64,000 bases of DNA from Amaurobius ferox (taxonomy: Eukaryota > Arthropoda > Arachnida > Araneae > Amaurobiidae). The notes beneath the pieces were generated by a model, which was not told the DNA's origin, searched no databases, and was given only the letters and a program-made list of their open reading frames with translations. Positions 33,246-45,320 of the stretch are shown one piece after another (position 1 is the first letter of the stretch; every line of letters begins with the position of its first letter). The stretch spans positions 75,057,104-75,121,103 of the forward strand of contig OX578137.1 of NCBI GenBank assembly GCA_951213105.1. The letters run 5' to 3'. The position numbers and the translations under genes are program-made.

Positions 33246-33630
33246 TTTTTGAACTCGACTTCGGGGAGAAACGCCTTCCTTCAAGACCCCCGAATTCTGA
33301 TATGGGATGCTAGCCCCCTCATCAGTGCATATGGTTTATGGGCCTGTCCTAATTGGATGTAGAATTGTATCCACCTTGCTGTCGTTGTTTCTTCGGATTG
33401 ACACACAGCGAAGTTTGAGCTTCCATGTGATTGCGTTCGAGCTCCATTTTCATATATTGTTCATAAACAAATGCTTGACTTAATGTCACTTTAGGTGCCG
33501 TGTGGTCTGGCCTATTTTTTACCACCCGCACTTTCTGTCATTTTACTTATTCAAATGTATGATAGATTTTTGGTCTCTCTTTTGTCTCACAAACACAAAA
33601 TTTAGCTTTGCCTTCTTTAATTTCTTTTTC
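33246..33630. other. Intergenic, nothing recognised
   Basis: A short SINE-like tail (CCAGACCGTCCGATCTACCC, 33637-33656) follows this stretch. No gene seen. Confidence 0.4.
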
Positions 33631-33660
33631 TTCGGTCCAGACCGTCCGATCTACCCAAGG

Positions 33661-33951
33661 GTGTTGTTGTTGTTGAAACCCAGACCGTCCGACCTACCAG
33701 AAAGGTGTAAGGTAACTGTTTGGACGGTCGGGAAGTGCCACCCAATTTAGACCGGAACCCAGTGGGTGAGGCATCCACAGGGACCGTACCCTCCTTCCCC
33801 TACCACCAACCTCTCGAAGGACTTTCGGACCCACATGTTTAACGTGATCGTACTCCGCATGAACACGGCGGCAGTTTTGGCAGTGGCTGGAATCGAACCC
33901 GGGCCTGCCGAGTGCAACTCCAGCGCGCTAACCAATGGGCTACCGCGCCCC
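33661..33951 (-). mobile_element. tRNA-headed SINE, full length
   Basis: On the minus strand: tRNA-like head GGTAGCCCATTGGTTAGCGC (A box), GGGTTCGATTCCAGCC (B box), body, and CAACAACAACAAC tail. An 11-bp target duplication TCTACCCAAGG flanks it (33650-33660, 33952-33962). Confidence 0.85.
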
Positions 33952-33962
33952 TCTACCCAAGG

Positions 33963-34257
33963 GTGTTGTTGTTGAGACCCAGACCGTCCGACCTACCAGA
34001 AAGGTCTAGGGTAGGAGGCATCTGTTTGAATGGCTAGGCGATGCCACCCAATTTAGACCGGAACCCAGTGAGGCGGCATCCATAGGGACCGTATCTTCCT
34101 TCCCTTACCACCAACCTCTCGGAAGGACTTACGGTCCCACACATTTAACGTGCCTATACTCCGCGTGAACACGGGGACAGTTTGGGCAGAGCCAGGAATC
34201 GAACTCGGATCGTGCGAGTGCAATCCCCGCGCGCTAACTACTAGGCTGTCCCACCCC
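33963..34257 (-). mobile_element. tRNA-headed SINE, diverged subfamily
   Basis: Same layout and orientation as its left neighbour but with about 15-20% differences; the head (minus strand) reads CTAGTAGTTAGCGCGCGGGG and CGAGTTCGATTCCTGGC. Confidence 0.8.
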
Positions 34258-34349
34258 AGAATTTCTTGGGGTTGGACAACCCAGAAAAGTGTTTTCTAAA
34301 AATGTAAAATTTTCTATGAATGTTTTCTAAAAATGCATTATACGGAGCC

Positions 34350-35027
34350 CAAGATAGGGGTTATTGATATTATCACTTTATTACGTCATCTGTTTTATTT
34401 TGGCAAAGTGTTTTTAATCTCATATATCATAGTATGGGCAATCTTCTACTAATACACGGGTATATCTTCTAATCTACGATAATATAAGTAGTACAAGTAC
34501 ATTTGATATATAGTGGAACATATTTTGGCATATATTGGAATCAATTACGGCCTTCAGGTTTAAAGATTATGGGGATTACTGATATTTCCAATTTATTACG
34601 TCTTCTGTTTTATTTTGGCAACTATTTTTTAAACTCATATATTGTATTAAGGGTTATGTTTCTACAGATACACTAGTATCTCTTCTAATATTCGCGAATA
34701 GTACGATATTTACGAAGTAGTACGAGTATATATATCTTCCCATACAATTTTAGCTCTTTTATTTTGGTATATATTGATTTAATTTCATACTTTTGTAAAT
34801 TTGTTTACAAACGGGCCCACGATGTTTTACTCGTCAGATCTGCCCGTGAAGATAACTCTGTATAGCGAAAATAGAGATTCTTAAATTTCTTTGTAGGAGC
34901 TTTAATTTAAATATTGTTATAGAATATTTTGAATAACAATGTCATTTAGAATACTATAGGAATTTGCACATGATTGTAAATTTTACGTTTCTTTATATAT
35001 TCCGTACGAAGAACGGGTATACTGTTA
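34350..35027 (+). repeat. Truncated Helitron-related repeat (R5 copy 1)
   Basis: Two roughly 200-bp units (TTTATTACGTCATCTGTTTT.. at about 34378 and 34590) and an end GAAGAACGGGTATACTGTTA matching the Helitron at 44032-45320; the last bases are TTAG instead of CTAG. The 5' end is missing. Confidence 0.7.
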
Positions 35028-35640
35028 GTAAATAATAAGGGTGCCACATTTAGGTAATTTCATGAGTTATCAGTGATTTAAATAACCGGCTAACTGAATC
35101 GATTATGCAGTGATTTTATAATGAAAATCAACTACGTGTGTTTGATTTGGGAGTTCTGAGTTATGAGTGTCTGATTCAATTATCCAGTGAACCTAGCTAT
35201 TGTGCATGAATTCAGTCAGTCATTGAGTCGAAAGGAAGACTTCAACTTCCTCTTCTTTTCCTAAGAAAAAAAAACAATTATTTTTATTATGTATTGTTGT
35301 TAAATAAAGTTTCTGTATGTTATTTCTGCATTTTCTTTTTTATCCTTTTGTTGCTTTTCATCACGATATAAGAATACAACTTTTTAAAGTAGTCGAACTT
35401 ATTGTTTTTATAAGTATAAAGCGATTTTTTTTTATTTCAAACCAAGTCTCAATATTAAATGTATTTCAGATCATTTCAAAACATAAGTTCTTGAAGCAGT
35501 AAGTGTCAAAAAAAACCTTTTATATGCAGTCTTAATTTTACACTTTATCACACTGTGAAAATATCACATTATCTATATTTCAGTTGGATCTGATTTAGAG
35601 GAAATAAATTCTTAAAATGAATACAAGCTCTACTTTTATA
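35028..35640. other. Intergenic, AT-rich
   Basis: No gene. It ends in a (TA)n run at 35640-35665, the insertion site of the next SINE. Confidence 0.4.
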
Positions 35641-35668
35641 ATATATATATATATATATATATATAATG

Positions 35669-36050
35669 TGTTGTTGAGACCCATACCGTCTGACCTACCA
35701 GAAAGGTGTAAGGTAACCGTTTGGACGGCCGGGAAGTGCCAACCAATTTAGATCGGAACCCAGTGGGGGAGGCATCCACAGGGACCGTACCCTCCTTCCC
35801 CTACCACCAACCTCTCGGAAGGACTTACGGACCCACATGTTTAACGTGACCGTACTCCGCATGAACACGGCGGCAGTTGTGGCAGCGTGAAAATCCAGCG
35901 CGCAAACCACCGGACTACCGCGCCCAAAATGTGCCAACAGCACGCGGTGTTCCCAGGTGGTCACCCACCAAAGTACTAACTGCGCCCGATGCTGCTTGAC
36001 TTCTGTGATCTAACGAGAACCGGTGTTTTCAGCACGGTAGGGCCGTTGGC
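35669..36050 (-). mobile_element. Composite 5S/tRNA SINE, second full copy
   Basis: Same order as 8831-9212: on the minus strand 5S-like head (35933-36050, 118 bp), decayed tRNA-like link, common body, CAACA tail. Inserted into (TA)n: ATATAT on both sides, so the exact target duplication cannot be set. Confidence 0.88.
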
Positions 36051-36351
36051 TCATATATATATATATGTGTGTGTCTTAGAATGTTCTGGAAGACATTCCT
36101 ATTGCAGATACCAGTATCCATTAACCGGTTTCGCGCTTATTATGCACTCGTCAGCATGGAATAACCGATATCTGCAATGCAAGCAAGAAACTTGCTATAA
36201 GCCACAATTTTTACGAATTTCTATAGGAAGTGACAATTTCAATCCTTACACGTGGTCGGCATAAAATTCATTTACAATTTAGCACAAGCCTCAGACCACA
36301 TGGAGTTGCAAAGGCAGAGTTCATAAAAACAAAGTTTACAAAACTCACCTG

Positions 36352-36439
36352 TAAGGGGCGTCCCAAAATAAGCGCGACCCAGCCCACGGATACTAGTATC
36401 TGCAACGGTTGTCTTCTGAATTTTGGGAACGCCCTTTAT
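36352..36439. mobile_element. Tiny inverted-repeat element (MITE-like)
   Basis: TAAGGGGCGTCCCAAAATAA at the left and TAAAGGGCGTTCCCAAAATT inverted at the right, 88 bp. Inner GATACTAGTATC is palindromic. Family unknown. Confidence 0.55.
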
Positions 36440-37341
36440 AGGCGGGTTTGTGTTTATATACTCTTATCTGTGTTTAGATGCATCCATTATTTATTTAAAT
36501 TTTATTATGCCTGAATAAAAAGTATAAAAACATTTTAGTTTACAGACATCCTCATTTCCTACTCGTGGTCTTGTTATTCGTAACTCTTTTGATATAAAAA
36601 TTGAAAAATACTTGAATTTCTAATTTAATTAATATCTTATTTTTCTACGTATTTTTTCCAATTGGTAATGAAAATCCCGTTGTGGTTATGCAGCAAAATA
36701 TAGCTGCGTCAGAATATACATATACTGTAAACTCCCCTTTATCCGTCAGTCACGGGCTCGGAGGTATGAAGGAAAAACAAAATACAAGTAGACGGGTAAG
36801 CAAAAGACAATCGAAATGTTATTTTTTAAATTATACGTATTTACAAATGTATCTTTGTTCCTTATATTAAACAACAGTTGATAATAAATGGAAAACGCTT
36901 TAAAAAGACAAATTTAACATAAAAAAAACTTTCACAAACATTTTATTCTCTTCGACAAAACTTTTTTTTCGAAAATCGTTAATGCATTTACTATTATCAC
37001 CGAGATTTTACAAATAATTGATAGCTGTCAAATTATTCCATAATAAGATTTAAACAGAATAAACATCCATTGGTTTAGAAGGCTGCTTCATTGTCAAGTT
37101 TTCAATTCATTTAAACGGTCCTTCCGAAAAATCATTGACAGGGGTGGTCGATTCTGTTAAAAGTATTATTTTCTGAGCCCTAGTATCCGAACTGAAGTTT
37201 TTCATGCTTTATTCAGGCTGTTCAGTTCATACCGTATGGCTCAAATTTTTCAATAATATATAGAGGAGACCGTGCTGTGGTAAAACTGTTTTTAGATGTA
37301 TTAATTTCTTATACTAAATAGGGAATATACAAATTACAATA
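36440..37341. other. Intergenic, nothing recognised
   Basis: AT-rich with no repeat or coding signature. Confidence 0.4.
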
Positions 37342-38267
37342 TTACTTTCCTTATATACATAATGTATAAAGAAAGTATTGTGACGGTGTCGAAAATTCGA
37401 ATTCGAGTTTTCGACGGGAGAGCACGTTTCAAGCATCCCTGATCACGAATCGAACATTTTTGAAGTGATGTCTGTGTGTGTGTGAAAGTATGTGTGTGTG
37501 TCAGTGAGTCTGTGGAGACGATATCTTACGAACGAATGGAGCGATTCGAATGAAATTTAGTACAAAAATCACGATCCGTAAATACTGGAAGCCTATTGTT
37601 TTAAAACACAATCGAATGTTCAGAACCCCCTAAATTTTCGAGTGAAATTTTGAAAAAATCATCAAAAAATCAAAACCGTTAATAAAGTTATGCAAATAGA
37701 CATTTCTTATATAATTTTTCCTTAGAAAACGATTGACATAAACTTTAGATCGCTAGTATGAACCGTTCTCGAGATATTGCGCATTTTTCAAATAAATTTA
37801 TCAAAAAATCCCATAAATTAAAAATAATATTAACTGTTAAGAAACATGTTCACTTTTCATATGTAATATCATGCGATAAATTTGGTGACATTATTATCGT
37901 GGATCTAACTCGTTCCATTCACGAGGAAAGATACTTTGAGTAATACTTTTGTATTTAAACGCCAATAGTCATTTATCTGCTGTAAGAATAACTTATGTCT
38001 TCGTCCATAACGCTTGGCGAGATTTTGGCGACGAATTTGGCGGAATGTCGCCAACTTGGCGACTTTTTGAAATGTTGCCAAATTAACGGAAATCTCGCCA
38101 AATGGATAAAAATGACGCTAAATCAATGAAAATGACGACTAATTGTCGAAAATTCAATATTTTGAAAAGAATATAAGTATCTACTATAAGAATAACATTC
38201 TTTTTAACTGTAAAAGTAGTAAATTCATTGCAATGTATAAGGAAAGTCGTGTGCTGCCCACATCAGA
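37342..38267 (-). repeat. R1 repeat copy 6
   Basis: Full-length inverted copy, hairpin end at 37342 and CCCACATCAGA at 38267. Confidence 0.9.
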
Positions 38268-38362
38268 TTTTTTTAATTTTTATTTATAAAAAATAATTTA
38301 CATTGAAAATATACGAGATTACATAATTACAAGTATTTATAATATATTTATTAGGGAAAAAA

Positions 38363-38930
38363 TTATTGAATAGAAAACGTTCTTACCCTTTTCTCAGTAA
38401 AGTTGAGAAGAATACTTTCAAATTTAGTATCTTTTGCTTCTTCGTATTCTATTGATAATATTGCAGAACTGCTCAATCGTTCCTGTAGTACGGTTGATCT
38501 CGAATATATATCGAAAGTTTCGAGAAACTCCTTTCCTGAAGCTATTCTGACTGGAATTGTCAAACATATGTGAAGAGCAATATGTAAATTCGAAAAAAAT
38601 TGTAGAGCGTTCATTTTGAATCAGAAACTGGAATATGTTTTTTAACAGTCCATAAAATAAAAGCGATAGGATTGTGTTAAACCGATCCATTTCCCAAACT
38701 AGCATTCTACCATCGAGATCTGACAATTTATTGGTGCTGATCATTTGAAGTGTTTCAATAATTTCGGCGTCAGGCAATGACATTTCTAAATCAGTAGCAT
38801 GATTTCCCAATGTTTCTTTACCAATCTCTTTTTAATTTCTCCAAAAATCGAAATGATCTGAATAATTCGTCATCTAAATCAAATAGTTTTTCTAAATATT
38901 ATTGGTCCTTTTTCAGTACTTGAATGAAAG
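38363..38930 (-). pseudogene. hAT-family transposase C-terminus (ZMYM1/DUF4371-like)
   Basis: Minus-strand pieces read NLHIALHICLTIPVRIASGK, ERLSSSAILSIEYEEAKDT and FESILLNFTEKRVR, which follow the C-terminal dimerisation region of hAT-like proteins (LTIPV..AS.E..FS...ERL..LAILSIE). An upstream piece in another frame gives LPDAEIIETLQMI. Frameshifted and 5'-truncated. It sits between two R1 copies in the same orientation. Confidence 0.75.
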
Positions 38931-38950
38931 AATCTATTTTGTACGTTTTA

Positions 38951-39075
38951 TTTTTCCTTATATACATAATGTATAAGGAAAGTATTGTGACGGGGTCGAA
39001 AATTCGAATTCGAGTTTTCGACGGGAAAGCACGTTTCAAGCATACCTGATCACGAATCGAACATTTCTGAGGTGA

Positions 39076-39107
<32 letters not shown>

Positions 39108-39855
39108 CCAGTGAGTCTGTGGAGACAATATCTTACGAACGAATGGAGCGATTCGAATGAAATTTGGAACAAAATCACTATTCGTGAATACTGGAAGCCT
39201 ATTGTTTTTAAACACAATCGAATGTTCAGAACCCACCTAAATTTTTGAGTGAAATTATAAAAAATATCATTAAAAAATCAAAACCTTTAATACAGTTACG
39301 CAAATAGACATTTCTTATGTAATTTTCCTTAGAAAACGATTGCTATAAACTTTAGAACGCAGGCATGAACCGTTCTCGAGATATTGAACATTTTTCAAAT
39401 AAATTTATCAAAAAATCCCATAAATTAAAAAAAATATTATATGTTAAGAAAAATGTTCACTTTTCATATATAAATTTGATGTCATCATTCTTGTGGATCT
39501 CAACTCGTTCCATTCACGAGAAAAGATACTTTGAGTAATACTTTTGTATTTGAACGACAATAGTCATTTATCTGCTGTAAGAATAACTTATTTCTCCGTC
39601 CATAACGCTTGGCAAGATTTTGGCGCCGAATTTAGAGGAATGTCGCCAACTTGGCGACATTTTTAAATGTTGCCAAATTAAAGGAAATCTCGTCAAATGG
39701 ATAAAAATGTCACTAAATCAATGGAAATAACGACTAATTGAAGAAAATTCAATATCTTGGAAAGAATATAAGTATCTACTATAAGAGTAACATTTTTGTT
39801 AACTATAAAAGTAGTAAATTCATATATAAGGAAAGTCATGCGCTACCTACATCAG
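38951..39855 (-). repeat. R1 repeat copy 7
   Basis: Inverted copy, slightly decayed at both ends (ATCAGG instead of ATCAGA). The inner (GT)n is 24 bp long. Confidence 0.88.
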
Positions 39856-40624
39856 GTTTTTTTGTTTAGTTTTGTTTTTTGCATGCATTGTATAAGCTTT
39901 GTAGTAATTGAAATTTAATTACATTTTTATGATCGTTTCATCACTGGACCCTTTTCAGCACAGTCCATATTTTGTGTTTTGCAATTATCATGTTTTTCCT
40001 TTCTTTTATATATCCCCATCTGTGCTTTTTAATATGAGTGTATACCTTTTGATTTTGATGTGATTAACATACATTGGAGTTTCTAGCTGAAAACAGAGCG
40101 TGCGTTAAGAAAAAACACTACCCTTCCCACTAAGAAAGAACACTACCCTGTCCCATTCAGTTCAAGAGGCTTGGGTCTGACACCATGGAGGTAAAAGTAA
40201 GGAGTTAAATCTTCATATTAAGAAAACGCCAATATCGTTTGAGACAATAATTCAGGTGGCGCTGGGATAAGATAAGTAGTCCTGTATTGTATGCATTTCT
40301 ATGGGGAAAGACCTAAAATATTTATTTAAACTGTCAATTTTGTAAAAATTAATTATTAGTACAACGCAAAGAATAACTGAAGCAATAAAGAATATTCCTA
40401 AACGTATTCAAAATTATTTTACTTTCCAATTCATTTTTATCTCCACATATTCTGTACTCTATCCTACAACTATGAAAAAATACTGGTTAATTATACTCAT
40501 AATGAAGGAATCCTTAATTTAAAAATTATTAAAAATACATATACTAAATACTACGCCTTTCTATAGTGTCAACTAACAATAGCAACTACTTTACAAACAC
40601 TAGCGACACCTAGATATAATTCTC
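39856..40624. other. Intergenic, nothing recognised
   Basis: AT-rich single-copy-looking sequence. No gene or element identified. Confidence 0.4.
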
Positions 40625-40679
40625 AAAGCATTATGGCATTTTCAAGCGTTTCATCCATAGGAGTTTTATCTCCTCCTTT

Positions 40680-41271
40680 CTAACTCCATGTCTGACACCA
40701 TTGCAATCTCTCACGTCGGTGTCTTGTCGTCAATGTCAGTCTTCGTAAAGGCTGGTTTGAGTGCAAGTCGCTTTCGGCCAATCGTCGAAAAACTGTTTTC
40801 GCTAATATTGGAACATCCAATGTACTCTGCAAATTTTGCAGAATGTCGACAGTCATCGTTTGTGGGACTATCACCGTATGCCTCCGAATGCGTCGATCAA
40901 CGCGTTTCGACGTAAGTCTGGAAGGATCTGTACCACTGTGACGATTCACATGACCTTCTTCAATCCATCTTCTCCAAATTCTTTGCACAGTGGACGCATC
41001 TACGCGTGTTTCAGCGGCTATACACCGGTACAACCACCCAGCCGTTCATAGGCCTAAAATGAATCGCTCGGAAAACGGGTTTCCGTATGCGACAGACAGT
41101 AACAACTGTTGACTCAACTGCCGTTTCAATCCCTTTTATCCCGCACTCTAATCACGTGACCTACTTGCATTTCAAATCATTTGCATACATCGAACAGCTG
41201 CGTTTGTCTCGCAATTTGCATAATTATACGGCCAAAGCTTCATGGTGTTACATTTTCTATGTCGGGTAGTG
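40680..41271 (-). pseudogene. Tc1-like transposase fragment, 3'-truncated
   Basis: Minus strand reads AAETRVDASTVQRIWRRWIE, HSGTDPSRLTSKRVDRRIRR, TMTVDILQNLQSTLD and PLRRLTLTTRHRRERLQW: the two DNA-binding helix-turn-helix regions and linker of Tc1. It stops before the DDE core. The outer end at about 41271 (CACTACCCGACATAGAAAAT on the minus strand, next to TA) is a plausible terminal repeat. Confidence 0.85.
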
Positions 41272-41289
41272 TAATTGTCCTTGTTTTGT

Positions 41290-41826
41290 CGGAAATAGGG
41301 TCCAGATTATGAATATATAAAAATAATTTCAAAATTTTGAATTTTTTTCCCCAAAAAACATAAAAATGCATCTGTCCGAGCGAGTTTGTTTCTTTTAAAT
41401 TGCTCTTACTTTCACACAAAATATCTTCGAAACTATAAAAAAGGTATAAATTGTAAGCGACAAAAATATGTATTTATTTTAAACAAAAAAGCTCTTATAG
41501 TTTTCAAGTAATAGTCTTGTCAAATTGATGACGATTGAAAATTTTTCGTTTTTCACGTTTGTAAAGCTTAAATCTCAAAAACTAAAAGTGATAGCTTTGA
41601 ACAATAAGCAAGAATTTGTAGCTGTTTGAAATCCCTACAAGTATATAATTGTATTTTGGATCGAGCTCTATTTTCTATTAGAAAATAACTTTTAAAATTG
41701 TCTGTCCGAAAGAATTTTTTTTTCATTTTTCTTACTTTCACACGAAATATCTTCGAAACTATTAAAGATAGATATAAATAGTAAGAGACAAAAATATGCA
41801 TAAGGAAATTTAGTTTCTAAATTTCA

Positions 41827-41891
<65 letters not shown>

Positions 41892-42002
41892 ATCCATTTG
41901 ATTGATGATTTGCTGTATTATATTTTATTCTGTGGGTGTTTTAAAAGTTAGGTTTATCGTGTTACATCTTCTTACTTTTCGTTCATTGGATTTTCAAACT
42001 TC

Positions 42003-42045
<43 letters not shown>

Positions 42046-42050
42046 CACAG

Positions 42051-42091
<41 letters not shown>

Positions 42092-42420
42092 AAAAGCTCT
42101 CATAGTTTTCGAGTAATTTTCTTGTCAAGTTGAAGAAGATTGTAAATTTTCCGTTTCTCAAGTTTGTAATGCTTATATCTTAAGAACTAAAAATTTCAGC
42201 TGTGAACAATAAGGAAGAATCTGTAGTTCTCCGATCCCTACAACTGTATATAATCGACCCTATAAGTGTATTAAAACCCTACAAGTGGATTTTAGATCAA
42301 ACTCTTAGTTTTTGAAGTATAGTGGTTATAATTTTGATAATTTAGCATTTCAACCTGGGTTTTCCAATGGGTGGAAAAGCTGCAATATTTGAAATGCTAC
42401 GATTCTTGCAGCTTAATATG
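41290..42420. repeat. Degenerate tandem repeat with (TA)n arrays (R6)
   Basis: Blocks such as CTTACTTTCACACRAAATAT+CTTCGAAACTAT (41409, 41741) and AAAAGCTCTYATAGTTTTC (41487, 42091) recur as about three units. Long (TC)n/(TA)n arrays separate them at 41825-41887, 42004-42041 and 42055-42087. Confidence 0.7.
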
Positions 42421-43448
42421 TTTATTTACTCTTTGGTGAAGTATTGGTACATAAGCACAATATATTTTATTTTGATTAAAAAAATAAAAAAATTAAATGA
42501 ACTTGGGAATTCTAAAGATGTTTATTGATCGGTGAGGTTCGAACAGAATAGATGGAAATATATGTATTCAAGTACGTATTTATAGGCTGCCAGGAAAGTT
42601 TACATATTAACTTGAATGTAAAATCTCATCAGATATATTGTATAATTTTAATTTATATACCGCAAAGTAAGTTAGTAAAAAAATTGGATTTGAGGTGAAG
42701 TCTATGGTCGGAGTTTCCAGATGAAATCGGGGCGAAAAATAATATAAAAATAATTTGAATACCTATAAACGAGACAAATGAGTCTGAAAAAATCGAATAA
42801 ACTGATTGAACTTTACTGTAGTTTTTTTTTACAAAATATTATTCACGCAAAACCATTTCAACTACCGATGATTTTTTTTTTTTTTAATTTTTTTTTTTAG
42901 AATATCTTCTCAAATTATTTACTGTAGTTTGGCCCATTCCATACTCTTTCAATAAATAATAGAAAAACAAATTGGAGGAAATGGTGGTGGTTAATTGGAT
43001 TCGGCGGATAATAGAGTGGTAGATAAACGTGAGTTCACTGTATAATAAAGGAACTTCGATTTTCCGGGTAAAAAGTAGGAATTCATTTAACTCAATGTAT
43101 TACAATATTCTGGAAGCACATATTTATTACTGAATACCGATGTAAAATTTATTATGTTAAGTGGTAAATACTATTTTATAAATTCATTAATCCGAATGTC
43201 TATACTGCAGCGTATCCTAAAGTGAAAATAGTCGAAGACTACTTTTTTGTATGAAAGCAGAATAATCCCTATCGATTCAAAATTGATATTTTGCATTCAC
43301 TTGGTATATCTTTTTTTCGTAAATTGCCATTTTTGGTTATTCTTTTTATATATGTTTCTTCCCGGAATGAAATGCATTGTCTTTTTCTTATCCTGAAGTG
43401 CATTCTGAAAATACTGTTTCGTAAACTAATTGAATGACATCTTCCTTG
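42421..43448. other. Intergenic, nothing recognised
   Basis: AT-rich, T-run at 42871-42898. No gene seen. Confidence 0.4.
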
Positions 43449-43573
43449 TTAGAAATAGTGAGTAACGCTGTTACTTAGTATAGATTAATGTGAAACATCA
43501 CTCCTTTTGCATATTTCGAATGGAAAAAGGTTGATGTATGTGACTATGGTACAATATACCTAAGGAAAGGAGA
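43449..43573 (+). repeat. R4 repeat, second copy
   Basis: AGTGAGTAACGCTGTTACTTA hairpin-like start, followed by TTTGCATATTTCGAATGGAA and a TACCTAAGGAAAGG end; matches 2770-2906 inverted. Confidence 0.65.
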
Positions 43574-44031
43574 TTCGTTGATTTAATTATTTTAATTAGA
43601 TATTTCGTACGCATGACATACATATAGAACAGTTATATAATGAATACATAATTTCAATAGAATGCAGTTTATTTCGCATGAATTAGACCACAAACAACGA
43701 AGTTATCGACGATGAAATATTTGGATGTAACTAACGCTAGCAGTCACTCAACAAGCTCATATTGGAGTATAGCTCAGATGCCGAGAATGATTGCAATGAT
43801 GATAATTTTAATCCACAATCAGTCATTCATAAATGATATGTTTCAGCTGACAAATGTAAATATGTCAATAGCTAGGAAGAAATTGTTATCCACTCTGAGT
43901 GTGTACTTTTGTTATTTTCGTACATATCATTATCAGCTTATGTAGGAATGTACTAAAATTTGTATTTACACAAGACTTTACAGTTATGTGCAGATTTATA
44001 TTATTTTATATTTTGACATAACATTACATAA

Positions 44032-45320
44032 TCTATATAAAAAAAAATTGAAAATCTGTCTGATTATCACGGGAGAACGGCTGAACTGAATTTATTGAAA
44101 TTTTATGGGTAACGGAATAACCCTGCACTTAAAATTTAGTGCATATTTCAAATTTCTAAGACCAGGGGTTGTCTAATTATTAAAATATTAATTAAAAACG
44201 AACAATTAAACATTCCATAGAGATAGCATTATGCAGACTATATTTCTTCCGCCAATTTATTTAAAGAAAATTATATCATGTCACTTAGCAATGGATTTAA
44301 ATCCAATGTGTTTATGTAGCAGAAGATTTTTATTAAATCTTTTCCGATTTAAATAATAAAGATATGTATATATATCAAATAAATTTCACCGATATTGCAT
44401 TTTTGATAGAATTATATATCAATTATGGTCATTATTATTATTGATATTTTTGGGGATTGTTGATAGTTTCAATTTATTACGTCATTATTTTATTTTGGCA
44501 AAAATTGTTGAAACTTATAGTAAATAGTACGGAAACTCTTCCTCGAATGCATGGGTATGCCTTCTAATCTATGAAAATATAAGTAGTACAGGTATAGTGG
44601 CATCTATTTTGACATATATTATAATCAATTACGGTCTTCTGATTTAAAGATTACGGAGATTATTGATATTTTCCATTTATTATGTAATGTGTTTAATTTT
44701 GACAAGGATTATTCAAACTCATATTGCAATACGGGTAATCTTTTACTAACAGACGGGCACATCTTTTAATATACGACAATATAAATAGTACGGAATATCT
44801 CTCTATGCAATTTTAGTGCTTTTTTTTAGGCATATATTGGAATCAGTTATGGCCTTTAGTTCAGTATTATCAGTTTTGGCAAGATTAAGGATATCTTTAA
44901 TTTATTACGTCATCTGTTTTATTTTGACGAAGATTTTAGAAATTCATATGCTGTAGTATGTGTAATCTTCTACTAATACACAGGTATATCTTTTAATATT
45001 CACGAATATAAGTAGCACGGGTTCTATACCATTTGAGCACTTTTATCTTTTATTTTGCACTTATTGATTCAATTTCATGTTTATTGTAAATTTGTTTACA
45101 AGCAGGGTCAGGATGTTTTATTCTTCCAATCTGCCGTGAAGAAAATTTTGTATAGCGAGAACAGCGATTCTTAAACTTTTTTAGGACCATTAAATTAAAT
45201 ATTTTAATAGAATATTTTGATTAACAAAGTCATTTAGTATACTATAGGGATTTGCACATGATTATGAATTATAAGTTTCTTTCTATACTATGTATGAATG
45301 AAGAACGGGTATACTGCTAG
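44032..45320 (+). mobile_element. Non-autonomous Helitron (R5 copy 2)
   Basis: Starts TCTATATAA after A (44031) and ends ..TATACTGCTAG before T (45321): TC start, CTAG end and A|T target are the Helitron rules. Near the 5' end TCTGTCTGATTATCACGGGA and GAACGGCTGAAC are typical arthropod Helitron heads. Three imperfect units of about 200-230 bp fill the inside. No Rep/helicase protein. The usual 3' GC hairpin is not evident. Confidence 0.75.
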
